25,895 nucleotides of DNA from SFTH01 sp051878085 (GCA_051878085.1 JBJEJN010000004.1:1-25895), one strand, 5' to 3'; shown: positions 15,461-22,272, numbered from the stretch's first letter. Translations and numbers: made by a program. The notes: a model not told the origin generated them from the letters alone.

Positions 15461-16147
15461 ATGAAGAAGAGAATCTTTTCCATATTGATGGCGCTGCTGA
15501 TCGCGTACTGCTGCGCCGTACCCGCCCGGGGCGCGACGGTTCTGGAGGTCGGCTCCCGTGGCAGCGACGTAATCAAGGTGCAGAACCGCCTGATCCAGTG
15601 GGGCTATCTCAGCGGTACCGCCGACGGCCGCTACGGCGAGGCCACGCGCAACGCGGTGATCCGCTTCCAGCGCAACAACGGACTTACGGCGGACGGCCGC
15701 GTGGGAGCATCCACGGCGGCGGCGATGGGCGTGACGCTGTCGGGGTCGAAGTCCTCGTCCGCGTCCACCACCGCCTCGTCCTCTACGAACTATGTCTCGT
15801 CGGATCATCGACTGCTGGCGAAGCTGGTCTACGCCGAGGCCCGTGGCGAGAGCTACAAGGGTCAGGTGGCGGTGGCGGCGGTGGTGCTCAACCGCGTGGC
15901 GTCCTCGTCCTTCCCCAACACCGTCTCCGGCGTGATCTACCAGTCCGGCGCGTTCAGCTGCGTCAGCAACGGCTCCATCAACAACACGCCCGACTCCAGC
16001 TGCATCCGCGCCGCGCTGGACGCGCTGAATGGCTGGGATCCCACCGGCGGCTGCCTGTACTACTACAACGCCAAGACCGCCCAGGACAAGTGGATCTTCT
16101 CCCGGACGGTGCAGACGGTGATCGGCAACCACTCCTTCGCCATCTGA
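15461..16147 (+). CDS. sleB: Spore cortex-lytic enzyme SleB (lytic transglycosylase)
   Basis: Degrades muramic-delta-lactam-containing cortex peptidoglycan during germination. The 228-residue protein has a signal peptide (about 1-25) and a PG_binding_1 domain (about 28-88; VIKVQNRLIQWGYL, DGRYGEATRNAVIRFQ, VGASTAAAM). A Ser/Thr-rich linker (about 95-112) leads into the hydrolase_2 domain. There the catalytic Glu126 lies in LVYAEARGE, followed by VAVAAVVLNRV and a C-terminal FSRTVQTVIGNHSFA. ATG 15461 is preceded by GGAGG 6 nt upstream; the in-frame ATG at 15446 would cover that site. It lies between spoIIR and ypeB, the latter being the standard operon partner. Confidence 0.95.
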   Translation: MKKRIFSILMALLIAYCCAVPARGATVLEVGSRGSDVIKVQNRLIQWGYLSGTADGRYGEATRNAVIRFQRNNGLTADGRVGASTAAAMGVTLSGSKSSSASTTASSSTNYVSSDHRLLAKLVYAEARGESYKGQVAVAAVVLNRVASSSFPNTVSGVIYQSGAFSCVSNGSINNTPDSSCIRAALDALNGWDPTGGCLYYYNAKTAQDKWIFSRTVQTVIGNHSFAI

Positions 16148-16157
16148 GGAGGTGCGC

Positions 16158-17477
16158 ATGGAAAGTATGAGGAAGCGAAACTGGCTGGGCGCGATCTGCG
16201 CCATGCTGGCGGTGCTGCTGCTCTCGCTGGCGGTGTTCAACTTCGCCCAGTCGGAGCAGCTGGAGCAGGCGCAGACGCGCATCAATGCGGTGTACCAGAA
16301 GGCCTTCTACGAGACCTGCGAGCTGACCGAGGCCATCTCGGCCAACTACCGCAAGCTGCTGGTGGCGGGCGACCCCGCGCAGATGCAGGTGCTGCTGGGC
16401 GACATCAGCCGGGAGACCCAGGGAGCCAGCGGCAACCTTGCGCTGCTGCCGCTGGGCGAGGAGACCGTGTCCGCAACCATCAAGTTCATCAACCAGGCGG
16501 AGGACTTCGCCGAGACCCTGTCCCAGAAGCTGGCGGCGGGGGAGACGGTGTCCGACGCCGACTATCAGACCATGGTCACGCTCTCCGACAGCGCCGCGCG
16601 CTTCACACTGGGCCTGGAGGAGCTGCTGAACCGCTACGAGCGCGGCGAGGCGGTGTTCAGCGCGGACGACTTTACTGAGACCGGCGACGAGAGCCTCTAT
16701 CCCCTGACCGGCGAGGCCGCCGAGTACCCGGTGCTGCTCTACGACGGCCCCTTCTCCGACGGCGCGACCGTGGGCGACTTTGAATACCTGTCCAAGCTGG
16801 AGGAGGTCACCCGGGAACAGGCCGAGGCAAAGCTGCGCGCCTTCATCCCGGTGGAGGAGCTGACGTACCTGGGCGAGAGCCACCCGGAGGTGGACTGCTA
16901 CGACTTCCGCATCGTGTCCAACGGCTACAGCATGTCCGCAAGCGTCACCAAGCTGGGCGGCGAGGTGCTGTACCTGCTGCCGGATTCTCAGGAGACGCAG
17001 GTGAACCTTTCCGAAGCCGAGCTGTGCGACCGCGCGCGGGCCTTCCTGATCTCCCGGGGCTACGGGGCGATGGAGATGAGCTACTACAGCCGATACGGCG
17101 GAATTCTGACCATCAACTACGCGGCGGTGCAGGACGGCGTGATCCTCTACCCGGATCTGGTCAAGATCCAGATGTCCATGAAGGACGGCAGCGTCATCGG
17201 TCTGGATGCGAAGAGCTACCTGAAGAACCACAGCGATCGCACGCTTGCCCAGCCGACGCTTTCCGAAGAAGAGGCGCTGGGCCGGGTCAGCCCGAAGCTG
17301 ACGGCAATTTCAGCGCGGCTGTGCGTCATCCCCCAGAACCGTGCGGAGTATCTGTGCTATGAGATCAGCGCGGCCAACGCCGACGGCGACTTCCTGGTGT
17401 ACGTGGACGCGCGCACCGGCGTGGAGCGGGAGCTGATGCAGGTGATCTCAAAATCGAACGGAACGCTGGTGATGTAG
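16158..17477 (+). CDS. ypeB: Germination protein YpeB
   Basis: Partner required for stability and localisation of SleB in the dormant spore. About 439 residues, close to B. subtilis YpeB (450). It has a single N-terminal membrane anchor (about 8-28), then a helical region (about 30-160) and PepSY-like repeats in the C-terminal half (for example VTREQAEAKLRAFIP, LSEEEALGRVSPKLT and a final VYVDARTGVERELMQ). The TGA of sleB is 10 nt upstream with GAGGAGG between; ATG 16158 fits best, GTG 16152 and ATG 16167 are alternatives. The tight spacing shows joint transcription with sleB. Confidence 0.92.
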   Translation: MESMRKRNWLGAICAMLAVLLLSLAVFNFAQSEQLEQAQTRINAVYQKAFYETCELTEAISANYRKLLVAGDPAQMQVLLGDISRETQGASGNLALLPLGEETVSATIKFINQAEDFAETLSQKLAAGETVSDADYQTMVTLSDSAARFTLGLEELLNRYERGEAVFSADDFTETGDESLYPLTGEAAEYPVLLYDGPFSDGATVGDFEYLSKLEEVTREQAEAKLRAFIPVEELTYLGESHPEVDCYDFRIVSNGYSMSASVTKLGGEVLYLLPDSQETQVNLSEAELCDRARAFLISRGYGAMEMSYYSRYGGILTINYAAVQDGVILYPDLVKIQMSMKDGSVIGLDAKSYLKNHSDRTLAQPTLSEEEALGRVSPKLTAISARLCVIPQNRAEYLCYEISAANADGDFLVYVDARTGVERELMQVISKSNGTLVM

Positions 17478-17512
17478 CCGTGGATACGACCTACGCACCC
17501 GGCCGCACGACC

Positions 17513-17543
17513 CCGCATAGGATGCATCAGACACTCTATGCGG
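17513..17543 (+). promoter_or_regulatory. Hairpin overlapping the mazF ribosome site
   Basis: CCGCATAG (17513-17520) pairs with CTATGCGG (17536-17543), 8 bp with a 15-nt loop. The 3' arm runs into the weak GCGGAG ribosome site of mazF, 7 to 8 nt before its first ATG. It could limit translation of the toxin; this is inferred from position only. Confidence 0.5.
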
Positions 17544-17554
17544 AGCGTGAACCG

Positions 17555-17905
17555 ATGATGATAATGAGAGGAGATTTGTTCAGCGCGTGCCTGGATCCGG
17601 TGGTCGGCTCCGAGCAGGGCGGCATCCGCCCGGTGCTCGTGGTGCAGAACGACGTGGGCAACCGTTACAGCCCGACGGTGATCGTGCTGGCGGTGACCGG
17701 ACAGGTCAACAAGACCCGCCTGCCCACCCATGTGCCGGTGGCGGCGGGCAATACGGGACTGCAAAAGGACAGCGTGGTGCTGGCGGAGCAGATTCGCACA
17801 CTGGATAAGCGCCGCCTTCGGGAGAAGATCGGCTCGCTGGAGCCGGAGGTGATGCAGAAGGTCAGCGAGGCCATGATGGTGTCCCTGGGGTTTCCGCTGC
17901 ACTGA
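17555..17905 (+). CDS. mazF: MazF/EndoA-type mRNA interferase (toxin)
   Basis: Sequence-specific endoribonuclease of the PemK/MazF family. The 116-residue length equals B. subtilis MazF (NdoA). The family core RGDLF...PVVGSEQGGIRPVLVVQND and GNRYSPTVIVLAVTG is intact, with catalytic-site Arg25 and Thr48 at the same positions as in the B. subtilis enzyme. EQIRTLDKRRL and a C-terminal helix follow. The start is ATG 17555 (MMIMRGD), with ATG 17564 as alternative. Only 77 nt separate it from ypeB, so no MazE-type antitoxin gene fits directly upstream, and none is visible downstream. Its position makes it the fourth gene of the spoIIR-sleB-ypeB series. Confidence 0.95.
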   Translation: MMIMRGDLFSACLDPVVGSEQGGIRPVLVVQNDVGNRYSPTVIVLAVTGQVNKTRLPTHVPVAAGNTGLQKDSVVLAEQIRTLDKRRLREKIGSLEPEVMQKVSEAMMVSLGFPLH

Positions 17906-17906
17906 A

Positions 17907-17977
17907 GCGGCGAGGCGCCGCGGCCGGTTGCTATCGCGCTTCAGCGAACGAATCCCTGCCCCGCGGCGAGGCGCCGC
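17907..17977 (+). repeat. Two tandem copies of the GC-rich GCGGCGAGGCGCCGC module downstream of mazF
   Basis: GCGGCGAGGCGCCGC at 17907-17921 and again at 17963-17977. They are separated by a lone half-stem GAACGAATCCCTGCCCC that resembles the 5' arm of hairpin 1 of the double-hairpin element. The longer module, through GCCGGTTGCTATCGCGCTT, matches the minus-strand copy next to 5556-5570. This looks like repeated acquisition of the same palindrome next to the same element. Confidence 0.7.
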
Positions 17978-18007
17978 AGCCGGCCGCCTTCGGCGTTAAT
18001 ATCGACC

Positions 18008-18113
18008 GAACCTCTGCCCCCACTGATTCAAGGGGCAGAGGTTCTTCGTTTCTTTCCGAATGATATGTTTATCTTTCCACGAAATCCGTCCCGGCAGGAA
18101 TGGGACGGATTTC
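18008..18113 (+). repeat. Double-hairpin 3' element, copy 3 (downstream of mazF)
   Basis: Same 106-nt geometry as the two copies near 5.3-5.5 kb. Hairpin 1 GAACCTCTGCCCC / GGGGCAGAGGTTC (18008-18020, 18032-18044) is identical to copy 1, with an 11-nt loop. A 36-nt spacer starting TTCGTTTC follows. Hairpin 2 is GAAATCCGTCCC / GGGACGGATTTC (18081-18092, 18102-18113) with a 9-nt loop. It lies 100 nt after the mazF stop and in the same orientation. A T-rich stretch after hairpin 1 is compatible with termination. Confidence 0.85.
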
Positions 18114-18170
18114 TACCGTTTGGTTTTGAAAATACTGCTCGGATTCGCTCCTCACATCCCGTCGACTCAA

Positions 18171-18219
18171 GGCTCCCTTGTGTAAAGGGAGCTGTCAGCG
18201 AAGCTGACTGAGGGATTGT
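18171..18219 (+). repeat. Intact copy of a ~49-nt two-hairpin repeat (family B)
   Basis: Starts GGCTCCCTTGTGTAAAGG and ends with GAGGGATTGT. Hairpin a pairs GCTCCCTT with AAGGGAGC (loop GTGTA). Hairpin b pairs GTCAGC with GCTGAC around GAA, containing the GCGAAGC minihairpin sequence known to be very stable as DNA. This copy is uninterrupted and serves as reference for the two interrupted composites at 20.6 and 25.3 kb. Repeats of this look are common between genes in gut Clostridia. Confidence 0.8.
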
Positions 18220-18223
18220 CGTG

Positions 18224-18256
18224 CCCCGTAGGGCGGGGTGCCCTCACCCCGCCGCA
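18224..18256. repeat. Short palindromic repeat (family C), copy 1
   Basis: CCCCGTAGG followed by the hairpin GGCGGGGTG-CCCT-CACCCCGCC (18232-18253). Copy 2 at 25252-25284 differs by a compensated G-C to A-T change in the stem. Here it directly follows a family B copy; copy 2 directly precedes one. Confidence 0.7.
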
Positions 18257-18260
18257 TCGC

Positions 18261-18292
18261 AAAAACGGGACTGCTTCACAAGAAGACAGCCC
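18261..18292 (-). terminator. Intrinsic terminator of the patatin-like gene
   Basis: On the minus strand GGGCTG...CTTC-TTGT-GAAG-CAGTCCC (one bulged T) is followed by GTTTTTG, starting 7 nt after the stop codon. Confidence 0.7.
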
Positions 18293-18298
18293 TATCCT

Positions 18299-19147
18299 TT
18301 ATCCCTCCATAAATTCCATCATCGCGTCCAGATTCTTTTCCATACTCCTGCGGCCCATTTCGTACACTGCGCGCAGCTTCTCGGGATCCTTTTCGGTGCG
18401 CTTGATGGGCAGCGGCGCGTCGGGGGCGAGTACGAAGACCCGGCCCGCAGCCTCCTCCGCGCGCACGTAGGCGGTGGATGCGTTGTAGACCTCGTGGCGA
18501 TGGGCCATGGTGTCGATGAGCCTCGGATACTTCCGCAGCACCACGCGCATCAGCGGCAGCATACTGTTCTTCTCCTTCACGAAATCCCTCGGCTGGGTGA
18601 GGATCACCACGTTTTTCTCGTAGCCGATGCTCTGGAACCAGCGCAGGGGAATGGAGTCCGCCGCACCGCCGTCCAGCAGCTCGCGCCCGCCCACGTGCAC
18701 CACCCGGGACACCATGGGCATGGACGCCGAGGCCCGGATCCAGTCCATGTCCTCCTCGTCGCCCTTCGTGAGCTGCTGATACACCGCCTCGCCACTGTGC
18801 ACGTCGGTGCACACCACGTAGAATTCCACGGGCGACTTGCGGAAGGTTTCGGAATCGAAGGGATCCAGGTGCAGCGGAATCTCCCGGTAGCAGAAGTCCG
18901 CGCCGTAGAGGTCGCCGGTCTTGATCAGCGACCGCATGCCGCAGTAGCGGGGGTCGCGGCAGTATTTGATGTTGTAGCGCATGGCGCGCTCCGGCTGGTG
19001 GGACTTGTAGTTGCAGCCGAAGCAGGCCCCGGCGGACACGCCGATCAGGCCGTCAAAGCTTACGCCGCGCTCCATCATCACGTCCAGCGCGCCTGCGGTG
19101 AACATGCCGCGCATCGCGCCGCCCTCCAACACAAGTCCGGTCTTCAT
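18299..19147 (-). CDS. Patatin-like phospholipase family protein
   Basis: Probable cytoplasmic acyl hydrolase with a Ser-Asp dyad, 282 residues from ATG 19147 (AAAGGAAG upstream). It has the glycine-rich oxyanion motif LEGGAMRGMFTAGAL (7-21), the nucleophile elbow GVSAG with Ser38, and the catalytic Asp159 in LLDGGAADSIPL. This matches the YjjU/RssA-type bacterial patatins often annotated as DUF6363-containing in Firmicutes. No signal peptide or membrane segment is evident. An in-frame upstream extension lacks a ribosome site and crosses the promoter, so it was rejected. The natural substrate is unknown. It is a single-gene unit with its own terminator. Confidence 0.92.
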   Translation of the reverse strand: MKTGLVLEGGAMRGMFTAGALDVMMERGVSFDGLIGVSAGACFGCNYKSHQPERAMRYNIKYCRDPRYCGMRSLIKTGDLYGADFCYREIPLHLDPFDSETFRKSPVEFYVVCTDVHSGEAVYQQLTKGDEEDMDWIRASASMPMVSRVVHVGGRELLDGGAADSIPLRWFQSIGYEKNVVILTQPRDFVKEKNSMLPLMRVVLRKYPRLIDTMAHRHEVYNASTAYVRAEEAAGRVFVLAPDAPLPIKRTEKDPEKLRAVYEMGRRSMEKNLDAMMEFMEG

Positions 19148-19186
19148 GGGTTTAGCTTCCTTTCTGAAACAGAGGTCGTTTTCTTC

Positions 19187-19192
19187 AGTATA
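19187..19192 (-). promoter_or_regulatory. Extended -10 promoter element of the patatin-like gene
   Basis: TGCTATACT on the minus strand, about 40 nt before the ATG; no good -35 box is visible 17 bp upstream. Confidence 0.5.
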
Positions 19193-19277
19193 GCACAAAT
19201 TTGCGGCGAAAAAAAGGGCGCAATCGGGAATGAAACGCGCATTGCGGGCGCAAACTACGCCCAAAGGAGGGATATTT

Positions 19278-20540
19278 ATGAATCCGTTTGAGATGCGGCC
19301 CGGCAGGCAGGCCGAGCTGATTCTGGACTGGGCGGCGATGCGCCCGGAGCCCTACGACAAGCGCAGCGTGGATCCCTACACCCGCACGCGCCTGATCCTG
19401 ATGAACGGCACGGAGTTTGAAAACGTGTGGTTCTCCCACCAGTTCTCCCGGCACACGGTGGACAACGAGGTTCGCCGCCAGCTTGCGCTGATCCGCCGCA
19501 GCGAGCAGCAGCAACAGAAGCTTCTGTGCCACCTGAAGCCGCTGGACGAGACCATGCTGGAGCACACCATCGGCTACGAACAGCTGGCGGTGGATCTGAC
19601 GGCCCACCTTGCCAAGCGCGTGACCGATGCAGGGCTGAAGAATGCGCTGGACTTTGCCCTGCTGGAGGACTTCGACCACTTGTACCGCTATGCGGACTAT
19701 CTGGACATGCAGTCCGGCGAGAAGGCGGAGAACCTTGTGGGCCGCTACACCGAGATCATGCCCGGCCGACCCACCATCGCCCACCACCGCCACCCCTACG
19801 ATTCCATCCGCTACCCCATGACCGCCGCGAACCCGCCCACGCTGGACGTGCTGGCGGCGAACGTCATCACCGCCGCCGAGCAGCAGACCATGAACTACTA
19901 TATGAACGTGGCGGCGAACTACCCCGAGGAGACGGGTAAGCGGCTGTATCAGGAGATCGGCATGGTGGAGGAGGAGCACGTGTCCCAGTACGGCAGTCTG
20001 CTGAACCCCAACCTGAGCTGGCTGGAGAATCTGCTGGTGCACCAGTACACCGAGTGCTGGCTGTACTGGAGCTGCCACGAGACGGAGACCGACGCGTGCA
20101 TCCGGGAGATCTGGGGCTTCATGTTCGAGCAGGAGCTGATGCACCTGCACATCGCCCAGGGCCTGCTGAAGGAGTGCGAGGGCAAGGACTGGCGGCAGGT
20201 GATCCCCGACGGCGAGTTCCCCCATCCGCTGCGGCTGGAGAGCAACATCCCCTACGTGCGCCAGATTCTGGGCGGCACGGTGTGCAACACCGCCCTGCGG
20301 GAGACCTACGAGCCCGTGGACAGCCTGCCCCGCAACGGCACCTTCGCTGACTACCAGCGGCAGGTGAACCAGCCCATCGAAAACGTGACCAGCCACACAG
20401 TGATCGAGGAGTACATCCGCCAGAAGGGTCAGGACTACCGCTACGAGACCGCGCCCAACCCCGTGCCACCGCTGCGGGATCGCAGCCGGGACGACACCCA
20501 GGTGGGCAGGCTGCCGGAGCAGGTGCTGCAAAAGGCATAG
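19278..20540 (+). CDS. Large ferritin-like di-iron protein, function unknown
   Basis: 420 residues, start ATG 19278 after AAAGGAGGGA. I do not recognise a named family, but the middle reads as a four-helix di-iron bundle. It has Glu201 (ITAAEQQTMNYY), the EEEH motif 231-234, Glu259 (YTECWLYW) and ELMH 286-289, giving the E / ExxH / E / ExxH ligand pattern of ferritin-like proteins with about 25-30 residue spacings. Helices around 90-145 (MLEHTIGYEQLAVDL; LLEDFDHLYRYADYL) look like an additional, degenerate half-bundle. The N-terminal 60 and C-terminal 110 residues contain no recognisable motif. No signal peptide or membrane segment is seen. It stands alone, divergent from the patatin gene. 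A small hairpin (GGGCG/CGCCC) lies just before the ribosome site. Rubrerythrin-like peroxide or oxygen defence is possible but not shown. Confidence 0.85.
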   Translation: MNPFEMRPGRQAELILDWAAMRPEPYDKRSVDPYTRTRLILMNGTEFENVWFSHQFSRHTVDNEVRRQLALIRRSEQQQQKLLCHLKPLDETMLEHTIGYEQLAVDLTAHLAKRVTDAGLKNALDFALLEDFDHLYRYADYLDMQSGEKAENLVGRYTEIMPGRPTIAHHRHPYDSIRYPMTAANPPTLDVLAANVITAAEQQTMNYYMNVAANYPEETGKRLYQEIGMVEEEHVSQYGSLLNPNLSWLENLLVHQYTECWLYWSCHETETDACIREIWGFMFEQELMHLHIAQGLLKECEGKDWRQVIPDGEFPHPLRLESNIPYVRQILGGTVCNTALRETYEPVDSLPRNGTFADYQRQVNQPIENVTSHTVIEEYIRQKGQDYRYETAPNPVPPLRDRSRDDTQVGRLPEQVLQKA

Positions 20541-20559
20541 ATTATAAGGGCAGGGAACA

Positions 20560-20801
20560 GGCTCCCTTGTGCAAAGGGAGCTGTCAGCGATAGCAGTCGC
20601 AACCCGCGAAGCGGGTTGCGACCAGCCCGCCTGAATCCTTCGGATTCCGAGGCGGCGCTGCTGGCCGCTGCAAAACATTGCATAGCGGCCAGTGCATAAA
20701 GCTGACTGAGGGATTGTTCTCCCCGTGGCAGTCGGTTGATTCCGCATGACAATCCCTCCGGCACGGCTGCACCGTGCCACCTCCCTTTACACAAGGGAGG
20801 C
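20560..20801. repeat. Composite family B repeat, interrupted by a 109-nt hairpin insert
   Basis: Left unit (20560-20589 and 20699-20717) equals the intact copy at 18171 but is split inside the loop of hairpin b. The insert, 20590-20698, starts ATAGCAGTCGC and ends GTGCAT. It folds into three hairpins: GTCGCAACCCGC-GAA-GCGGGTTGCGAC, then CCGCCT-GAATCC-TTC-GGATTC-CG-AGGCGG, then CTGGCCGCT...AGCGGCCAG. After a 31-nt spacer a right unit (20749-20801) of the same family lies in opposite orientation. The region between 20541 and 20877 contains no gene. Confidence 0.8.
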
Positions 20802-20838
20802 AGTCCTCTCGCGCTATCTATGTTTTTTCGACAGCCTG

Positions 20839-20867
20839 AGCGCCACGGAGAAAATTTCCGTGGCGCT
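20839..20867 (-). terminator. Hairpin at the 3' end of the membrane-protein pair
   Basis: AGCGCCACGGA pairs with TCCGTGGCGCT (11 bp, 7-nt loop), starting 10 nt after the stop of the last minus-strand gene. No T run follows on either strand, so a terminator role is likely but not certain. Confidence 0.5.
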
Positions 20868-20877
20868 GCTTGCATGT

Positions 20878-21432
20878 TCAGACCGCCCAGCTCCGCCGGG
20901 AGCAACTCATGCGCAGAGGGATGGTCGCGGCGGTCAGCGCGCTCAGCACGATGGAGAGCGTCCGCGCGCCGCCTGCGGACAGGCCGGGATTGCACAGCGG
21001 AACCAGCAGCAGCGCGCAGCCGAGCCACGTGAGCGCCTTCTCCACGCCGCCGCACAGCCTCGCGCGCCGCATGCGCAGCAGGGCGATCCAGTCGGGAACC
21101 AGCGCCAGCACCAGCCGCGCCAGCAGCGCCCAGACCGCCACGCCCAGCTCCGGGAAGCGGGGAAGCAGCGTCAGCAGCAGCACCGCTTGAATCAGCAGGT
21201 CGGCGATGGAATCCAGCACAAGCGCGGCCCCGTCCGCCAGATCATAGCGCCGTGCCAGCAGGTTTGCAGTCAGGTCGAGCAGCAGCATCAGCCCCAGCAG
21301 CACGGCGGCTGCGGCCTTGCGCAGGTGAAGCAGAATCGTCAGCGGAATCAGCAGCAGAATGCGCAGCAGGTGCAGCCCGCCGGACAGCTTCGTCAGGCTG
21401 TTCAGTCCGCCGATGGGAGAACGGTATTTCAT
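20878..21432 (-). CDS. CDP-alcohol phosphatidyltransferase-like membrane protein with degenerate motif
   Basis: 184-residue hydrophobic protein starting at ATG 21432 (AGGAGG upstream) in a 4-nt ATGA overlap with the gene before it. The opening LTKLSGGLHLLRILLLIPL resembles the first helix of CDP-alcohol phosphatidyltransferases. The family motif D-x2-DG-x2-AR-x8-G-x3-D-x3-D is recognisable at residues 53-78: Asp53, Ala60-Arg61, Asp74 and Asp78 are kept, but the second Asp is Ala56 and both glycines are replaced (Asn57, Ala70). It may have lost the usual transferase activity or use a different chemistry. The assignment is from motif spacing only and is moderate. Confidence 0.75.
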   Translation of the reverse strand: MKYRSPIGGLNSLTKLSGGLHLLRILLLIPLTILLHLRKAAAAVLLGLMLLLDLTANLLARRYDLADGAALVLDSIADLLIQAVLLLTLLPRFPELGVAVWALLARLVLALVPDWIALLRMRRARLCGGVEKALTWLGCALLLVPLCNPGLSAGGARTLSIVLSALTAATIPLRMSCSRRSWAV

Positions 21433-22142
21433 GCGCTCGCCTCCTGTACCTCGGAATTTGCGCTCTCGCGCCTGCGGATCGTGCTGAAGTAGCCCACCAC
21501 GGACACCGCCAGCGCAGCCAGCGAATCCACGATCAGATCGTCCATGGTGTCCACCAGCGCGGCGCGCCCGACCAGTGCCTCGCCCTGGGCGGTGATGCAC
21601 TTCTGCATGTTCAGGCCCAGCAGTCCGTCCGCGCTGAATTCATAGATCTCCCACACCGCGCCGCAGGCCAGCGCGAAGCAGAATGCGAACAGCGACACGA
21701 ACAGCGGGCTCAGCGACACCCGCACGTGCTCGCTGCGGTTCAGCAGGTCAACCAGGATGAAGCCCAGCGCGCCCAGCATCGCGCCGGAGAAGAAGTGCAG
21801 CAGCGTGTCCCAGTGGGGGAAGCGGTAGTAGAAATCGAACATCTCGCCCAGGAACACCGCGCAGTACAGAAAGATATAATATAATATGTAGATAAAGTTT
21901 GCGATGCCCAGCTTCCAGCGGCGGTCGATCACCGAGGGCAGCAGCATCACCACCATGCCCAGCACGCACTGGCTCAGGGTCAGCAGATAGTCGCTCTTCG
22001 TCTTTTCAAATTCCGCGCCCGGGGCCAGGGCCTCCGGCGCCGTCAGGAAGCGCACCAGCGAAAACACCATGGAAGCCAGCAGCGTGAAGAACAGAATTCT
22101 GCCGATGATCTCGCTGGCCCTGCTTGCATTTTTTCGCGACAT
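21429..22142 (-). CDS. YjdF/DUF2238-like integral membrane protein
   Basis: 237 residues with about six hydrophobic segments. Polar residues that recur in this family lie at helix ends: HWDTLLHFFSG (His110, Asp112, His116), VWEIYEFSADGLLGLNMQ (Glu165, Glu168, Asn178) and LVDTMDDLIVDSLAA (Asp198, Asp201, Asp202, Asp206). The clustering of His, Glu and Asp in the membrane suggests a metal or catalytic site, but no function is established. ATG 22142 is preceded by GGGAGGT. It shares an operon and an ATGA overlap with the CDP-alcohol-transferase-like gene, which hints at a joint role in membrane lipids. Confidence 0.8.
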   Translation of the reverse strand: MSRKNASRASEIIGRILFFTLLASMVFSLVRFLTAPEALAPGAEFEKTKSDYLLTLSQCVLGMVVMLLPSVIDRRWKLGIANFIYILYYIFLYCAVFLGEMFDFYYRFPHWDTLLHFFSGAMLGALGFILVDLLNRSEHVRVSLSPLFVSLFAFCFALACGAVWEIYEFSADGLLGLNMQKCITAQGEALVGRAALVDTMDDLIVDSLAALAVSVVGYFSTIRRRESANSEVQEASA

Positions 22143-22233
22143 GAAAAACGACCTCCCGACGGTACCGCAATGCTCCGACGCGGCGCACCCCTCTTTCGAG
22201 CCGACGGGGCCGCGTCTCCCCGCCTATACCCCT

Positions 22234-22262
22234 ATTATAGCGATCGAAAAACAACTCTCCAA
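22234..22262 (-). promoter_or_regulatory. Promoter of the YjdF-like/CDP-transferase-like operon
   Basis: Minus strand TTGGAG (22257-22262), 17 bp, TATAAT (22234-22239), about 90 nt before the ATG. Confidence 0.7.
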
Positions 22263-22272
22263 CAACCCAAGA

